Positions 60,495 to 64,000 of a DNA stretch of 64,000 nucleotides are shown one piece after another (the first letter of the stretch is position 1; each line of letters starts with the position of its first letter). A model generated the notes under the pieces. The model was not told the DNA's origin. It ran no database searches and worked only from the letters and a program-made list of their open reading frames with translations. This DNA comes from Conexibacter woesei DSM 14684 (GTDB lineage: Bacteria; Actinomycetota; Thermoleophilia; Solirubrobacterales; Solirubrobacteraceae), in the NCBI RefSeq assembly GCF_000025265.1, contig NC_013739.1, positions 4,450,001-4,514,000 on the forward strand, read 5' to 3'. Position numbers and translations under genes: made by a program.

Positions 60495-63400
60495 TCATCG
60501 CGAGCGCCCGCGGCCGAAGTTCATGACCTCCGGCGCGACGGCGCGGAAGTCGTTGCCACCGCCGCCGCCCGCGGCCGCCGCGCGATGGCTCTCGACCGCC
60601 TGGCGCTCCGCCTCGTCGAGCGGGGAGAAGTCCTTCACCGCGATCACTCTGCCCATCCGCCCGTCGGGGACGTCGAGCGGCGCGATCCGCTGCAGCAGCA
60701 CGCTGACGCCGCCGCCCGCGGCGGGGTGGCGCTCCAGTCTGCCCTCGGCGATCACGAGCGGCTCGGTCCGCACGGTCAGGCGGCTTCTCTCGTACAGCTC
60801 GGGCTTGACGACGAGGTTGACGGTCCCGTGCTCGTCCTCGATCAGCAGGAAGACGATGCCCGAGGCGGTCCCGGGACGCTGCCGCGCGACGACCATCCCG
60901 GCGACCCGCACCTGCGCGTTGTGCGGCAGCGACGCGAGGTCGCGACTGGCGACGGTGCCGGCGGGGAGGCTCGGGCGCAGCAGTCTCAGCGGGTGGGTGC
61001 GCGCGGTCAGGCCAGTCGTGTCGTAGTCGGCGAGCATCCCGTCCCACTCGCCCAGCGCACGCAGCTCCGGCGCGCCGGGCAGCGTCAGCGGCAGCGCGAG
61101 CTGCGTCCCGCCTGGCACGCGCCGGCCGGGCACCGCGACGCCGAGCCGCCACAGCGCGACGCGACGGTCGCCGCCGGCGAGCGCGTCGCAGGCGCCCGAC
61201 CAGGCGAGCGTCTCCAGCGCCGGGCGCCCGGCGCCCGCGCGTGCGGCGAGGTCGGCGACGTCGCGGAACGGCCCGCCGGCCGCGCGCGCCTCGACGAGCG
61301 CCCGCGCGTCGTGGTCCTGCACCCCGCGCACGTAGCCGAGGCCGATGCGGACGCGCGGGCTGGGTGGGTCGGGCGCAGTGGGTGCGGTTGGCGGGATCAG
61401 GGCAGGTCTACTGGTCTGTGGGACCAGTAGACCTGCACGGTTCGGCAGCGCGGAGCCGGCGGGCGGCGCGGAGCCGGCGGGCGGGCCCACCTCCACGGTG
61501 CATTCGACCTCGCTCGCGTTGATCTCCGGTGCGAGCACCTCGATCCCGCGCCGCTGCGCCTCGTGGACGAGCGCGTCGGGCGGGTAGAAGCCCATCGGCT
61601 GCTCGTTCAGCAGCGCGCAGAGGAACTCGGTCGGGTAGTGGACGCGCAGCCACGTCGACTGGTAGGCGAGCAGGCCGAAGGCTGCCCCGTGCGCCTTCGG
61701 GAAGCCGAAGCCCGAGAAGCCGCGGACCATCTGGAAGACGCGCTCGGCCAGCTCCGGCGTCACGTCGTCGTGGGTGGCGAGCGCGCCCGCCACGAATCTG
61801 CGGTGGTGGGCCTCGATCGCCGCCTCCGAGCGCTTGCGGCTCATCGCCCGCCGCAGCCCCTCCGCCTGCCCCGGCGTGAAGCCGGCGAACGCCATCGCGA
61901 CCTCGATCACCTGGTCCTGGAAGATGATCGTGCCGAGCGTCTCCTTCAGCGGCTCGACGAGCGACGGGTGGTCGTAGGGGATCGTGAAGCCGGGGTCGAC
62001 GCGCAGGCGCTGGCGGCGCTCGATGTACGGGTTGACGGCGCCACCCTGGATCGGCCCCGGCCGCACGATCGCGACCTGGATCGTCAGCTCTTCGAGCGAT
62101 GCGGGCCGCGTGCGCCGCAGCGACGCCATCTGCGCACGGCTCTCGATCTGGAAGACGCCGGTCGTCTCGGCGTTCTGGATCGCCTCGTAGGTCGGTCTGT
62201 CGTCGTAAGGGATCCGCGAGAGGTCGATCCGCTCGTCGCGCGTCTGCGCGATCGCCTCGACCGCGCGCTCAACGGCGGACAGCATGCCGAGCCCGAGCAG
62301 GTCGATCTTGAGGAAGCCGGCGTCGGCGCAGGAGTCCTTGTCCCATTGCACGATCTGGCGGCCCTCCATCGCGGCCGGGACGATCGGGCAGCAGTCGCTC
62401 AGCGGGCGCGTCGCGACGACCATCCCGCCCGAGTGCTGGGAGAGGTGGCGCGGCAGCCCGTGCGCCTGCTCGGCGAGCCGCGCCAGCCACAGCCAGCGGC
62501 CGCTCGCGAGCCGCCGCTCGCCGAGCGCGGTCGCGACGTCTCTGGCGACGTCGCGCGCCGACCAGCCCTCCGAGCCGCGCGCGACGCGCTCTATCTCCCC
62601 CGGCGGCAGGCCGAGCGCCTTGCCCAGCTCGCGGATCGCGCCACGCGCGCGGTAGGTCGGGAAGGCGGCGACGAGCGCCGAGTTTCTGTGGCCGAAGACG
62701 TCGTGGATGCGCGGGATCAGCCGCTCGCGCACGTCGCGCGGAAAGTCGAGGTCGATGTCCGGCAGCGCGGTCAGGTCCTCGTTCAGGAAGCGGCCGATGA
62801 AGAGGTCGTTCGCGACCGGGTCGACGTGCGAGAGGCCGGTCAGGTAGCAGACGATCGAGGAGACGGACGAGCCGCGCCCGCGGCCCGGCGGCAGCAGCGA
62901 GCGCGCCGTGTCCGGCCCGCGCACCTCGACGGCGACCTCGCGCGCCAGCTCCAGCATCTCGCGGTGGAGCAGGAAGAAGCCGGCGAGGCCGAGCTTGTCG
63001 ATGATCCGCAGCTCCTGGTCGAGGCGCCGGTGCGCCTCCGCCCGGTCGGCCGCCGACGCGTCGTCATAGCGGACCGCGAGCCGGTCGCCGCAGATCTCGG
63101 CGAGTCTGCGGTTGGCGCTCTCGTCCTCGGCGCCGGGATAGCGGTAGCCGAGCCCCTGCGTGAGGTCGAAGCGAAGCCGGTCGGCGAGCCGCGCCGTCTC
63201 GGCGACGGCGTCGGGATGGTCGGCCGCGAAGCGCGCCGCCATCGCCTGCGGCGAGGTCAGCACGTGGCTGAAGTTGCCGCGCCGGCCGGGCTCGGAGGCG
63301 TCGAGCGTGGTGTGCAGTCTGACCGCGACGAGCGCGTCCTGGAGCGGACCGCGCGAGCGCGCGTGTGCGTGGGTGTTGCCGGTCGCGACGCAGCGCAGCT

Positions 63401-64000
63401 CCAGCTCGCGCGCGAACTGCTGGAGGCGGCGGTTGCGCGCGCGGTCGTCGCGCAGGTAGGGCCGCTGCAGCTCGACGAAGAGGTGGTCGCGGCCGAACGC
63501 GTGGCGCAGCAGCCGCAGCGAGTCGAGGTCGTGCACGCCGTGCGCGGCGCAGCCGCTGAGGCAGACGAGCCCCTCCGCGTGCGCGGCGACGTCGGCGAGC
63601 GAGACGAACGGATCGGTCGCCTGACGCGTGCGCGGCCGCGTGCGGCCGGCGGCGCGAGCGCCCGGCAACGCGGCCGCGACGAGCGGGTCCTCGCGCGCCT
63701 GCGGACGCGCGCCGGAGACGGCGCTTGAGTGGGCAAGCGCGTCGCCGTCGGCCCCCAGACGCGCGCCGGAGACGGCGCTTGAGTGGGCAAGCGCGTCGCC
63801 GTCGGCCCCCAGACGCGCGCCGGAGACGGCGCTTGAGTGGGCAAGCGCGTCGCCGTCGGCCCCCAGACGCGCGCCGGAGACGGGCGTCCCCGCCTCCGGC
63901 TCCCCCGTTGCGCGTCCTCCTCGCGCGTCCCCCTCAGCGCGCGCGAGGTCTCCCGGCTCCGCCCCGCGTGTGCGCGCGGGGACGCGGTCCGCCCCGCGCG
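60495..64000 (-). CDS. dnaE2: Error-prone DNA polymerase III alpha subunit DnaE2, 5' part outside window
   Basis: The C-terminal ~1168 residues of a DnaE-type polymerase; the start is beyond 64000. Recognisable parts: end of the PHP domain (LADVAAHAEGLVCLSGCAAHG), palm acidic motif PDIDLDFPRDV (about 62740-62765), LSQHSGGMVVATRPLSDCCPIV, FPKAHGAAFGLLAYQSTWLR (quoted in part), and a C-terminal OB-fold (VRVAGMVVARQRPGTASGIVF). The short length of the C-terminus and sequence order fit DnaE2, the mutagenic translesion polymerase acting with ImuA/ImuB. Two low-complexity inserts exist: a threefold 18-residue repeat near the 5' end and a Pro/Ala insert at about 61380-61490 with a perfect palindrome. 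Confidence 0.93.
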   Translation of the reverse strand, partial: RGADRVPARTRGAEPGDLARAEGDARGGRATGEPEAGTPVSGARLGADGDALAHSSAVSGARLGADGDALAHSSAVSGARLGADGDALAHSSAVSGARPQAREDPLVAAALPGARAAGRTRPRTRQATDPFVSLADVAAHAEGLVCLSGCAAHGVHDLDSLRLLRHAFGRDHLFVELQRPYLRDDRARNRRLQQFARELELRCVATGNTHAHARSRGPLQDALVAVRLHTTLDASEPGRRGNFSHVLTSPQAMAARFAADHPDAVAETARLADRLRFDLTQGLGYRYPGAEDESANRRLAEICGDRLAVRYDDASAADRAEAHRRLDQELRIIDKLGLAGFFLLHREMLELAREVAVEVRGPDTARSLLPPGRGRGSSVSSIVCYLTGLSHVDPVANDLFIGRFLNEDLTALPDIDLDFPRDVRERLIPRIHDVFGHRNSALVAAFPTYRARGAIRELGKALGLPPGEIERVARGSEGWSARDVARDVATALGERRLASGRWLWLARLAEQAHGLPRHLSQHSGGMVVATRPLSDCCPIVPAAMEGRQIVQWDKDSCADAGFLKIDLLGLGMLSAVERAVEAIAQTRDERIDLSRIPYDDRPTYEAIQNAETTGVFQIESRAQMASLRRTRPASLEELTIQVAIVRPGPIQGGAVNPYIERRQRLRVDPGFTIPYDHPSLVEPLKETLGTIIFQDQVIEVAMAFAGFTPGQAEGLRRAMSRKRSEAAIEAHHRRFVAGALATHDDVTPELAERVFQMVRGFSGFGFPKAHGAAFGLLAYQSTWLRVHYPTEFLCALLNEQPMGFYPPDALVHEAQRRGIEVLAPEINASEVECTVEVGPPAGSAPPAGSALPNRAGLLVPQTSRPALIPPTAPTAPDPPSPRVRIGLGYVRGVQDHDARALVEARAAGGPFRDVADLAARAGAGRPALETLAWSGACDALAGGDRRVALWRLGVAVPGRRVPGGTQLALPLTLPGAPELRALGEWDGMLADYDTTGLTARTHPLRLLRPSLPAGTVASRDLASLPHNAQVRVAGMVVARQRPGTASGIVFLLIEDEHGTVNLVVKPELYERSRLTVRTEPLVIAEGRLERHPAAGGGVSVLLQRIAPLDVPDGRMGRVIAVKDFSPLDEAERQAVESHRAAAAGGGGGNDFRAVAPEVMNFGRGRSR
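61402..61436. repeat. 15-bp-arm palindrome inside the dnaE2 coding region
   Basis: GCAGGTCTACTGGTC (61402-61416) and GACCAGTAGACCTGC (61422-61436) are perfect arms around a 5-base loop. It falls in a low-complexity insert of the polymerase (encoding RAGLLVPQTSRPAL). Shape resembles the intergenic hairpins of this window, but it is within a gene and kept in frame. Confidence 0.8.
63704..63884. repeat. Three and a third 54-bp tandem repeats in dnaE2
   Basis: Units at 63704-63757, 63758-63811 and 63812-63865 are identical, with a partial fourth to 63884. 54 is a multiple of three, and the minus-strand frame stays open, giving the 18-residue unit GARLGADGDALAHSSAVS repeated. The block interrupts the PHP region of the polymerase. 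Confidence 0.88.

Noticed and set aside
63704-63884. Possible CRISPR-like repeat array
   Set aside because: Units are head-to-tail without spacers, 54 bp, and translate in frame as part of DnaE2.

Overview
The window is very GC-rich DNA (roughly 70% or more), densely packed with genes on both strands. The protein repertoire points to a high-GC actinobacterium of the Thermoleophilia/Solirubrobacterales type (Conexibacter- or Solirubrobacter-like). This is an inference from the gene families, from recurrent AGA arginine codons in a GC-rich background and from typical Thermoleophilia exported proteins. No rRNA, tRNA, CRISPR array, phage or transposase is visible. The region reads as ordinary chromosome with a few unusual features.

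Layout. 0-4.5 kb: the tail of an RTX-like exported protein, a TetR regulator divergent from a DrrAB-type drug exporter with twin operators, a ClpS-like adaptor and an MBL hydrolase. 4.5-7.5 kb: an ethylmalonyl-CoA-mutase/MeaA-type B12 mutase with its MeaB chaperone. 7.6-20 kb: exported phosphodiesterase, epoxide-hydrolase-like enzyme, a pair of paralogous exported proteins, MoaA and MobA for molybdenum cofactor, RidA, a thioredoxin-like lipoprotein, membrane proteins and a frameshifted DoxX gene. 20-27 kb: central carbon metabolism, with GTP-type PEP carboxykinase, a MaoC hydratase divergent from a Chloroflexus-type malyl/methylmalyl/citramalyl-CoA lyase, then an operon of an atypical SucCD-like CoA ligase and a ferredoxin. 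27-31 kb: a repeat-rich exported protein, agmatine deiminase plus N-carbamoylputrescine amidase, and a small two-gene membrane-protein cassette. 31-42 kb: chemoreceptor, acyl-CoA dehydrogenase and ligase, GMC oxidoreductase, glutamine-amidotransferase hydrolase, MerR-DICT regulator, ECF sigma factor, and threonine dehydratase with RidA. 42-60 kb: SPATA20-type protein, methyltransferase, acetyltransferase, a PucR-controlled aminotransferase/aldehyde dehydrogenase operon, FprA-type reductase, MMPL exporter, glutamine synthetase, and a c-di-AMP riboswitch in front of a tiny single-pass membrane protein. 60-64 kb: a cytochrome c and an error-prone DnaE2 polymerase running off the window.

How the genes fit together. 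Two metabolic themes recur. One is acyl-CoA chemistry: mutase/MeaB, MaoC hydratase, malyl-CoA-type lyase, CoA ligases, acyl-CoA dehydrogenase, methylmalonate-semialdehyde dehydrogenase and PEP carboxykinase could together feed C2-C5 acyl units into C4 acids and gluconeogenesis. The other is polyamine/agmatine nitrogen: AguA, AguB, a PuuD-like hydrolase, class III aminotransferase, aminobutyraldehyde-type dehydrogenase, PucR and glutamine synthetase.

Regulatory architecture is striking. About twenty genes carry a TANNNT -10-like box 6-9 bases before their start codon, which predicts widespread leaderless transcription. Two genes (31197-31574 minus, 54220-56349 plus) have no usable ATG/GTG/TTG at the expected place but an ATC codon exactly where a leaderless start should be. 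Several convergent gene pairs are separated by long, perfect hairpins without U-tracts.
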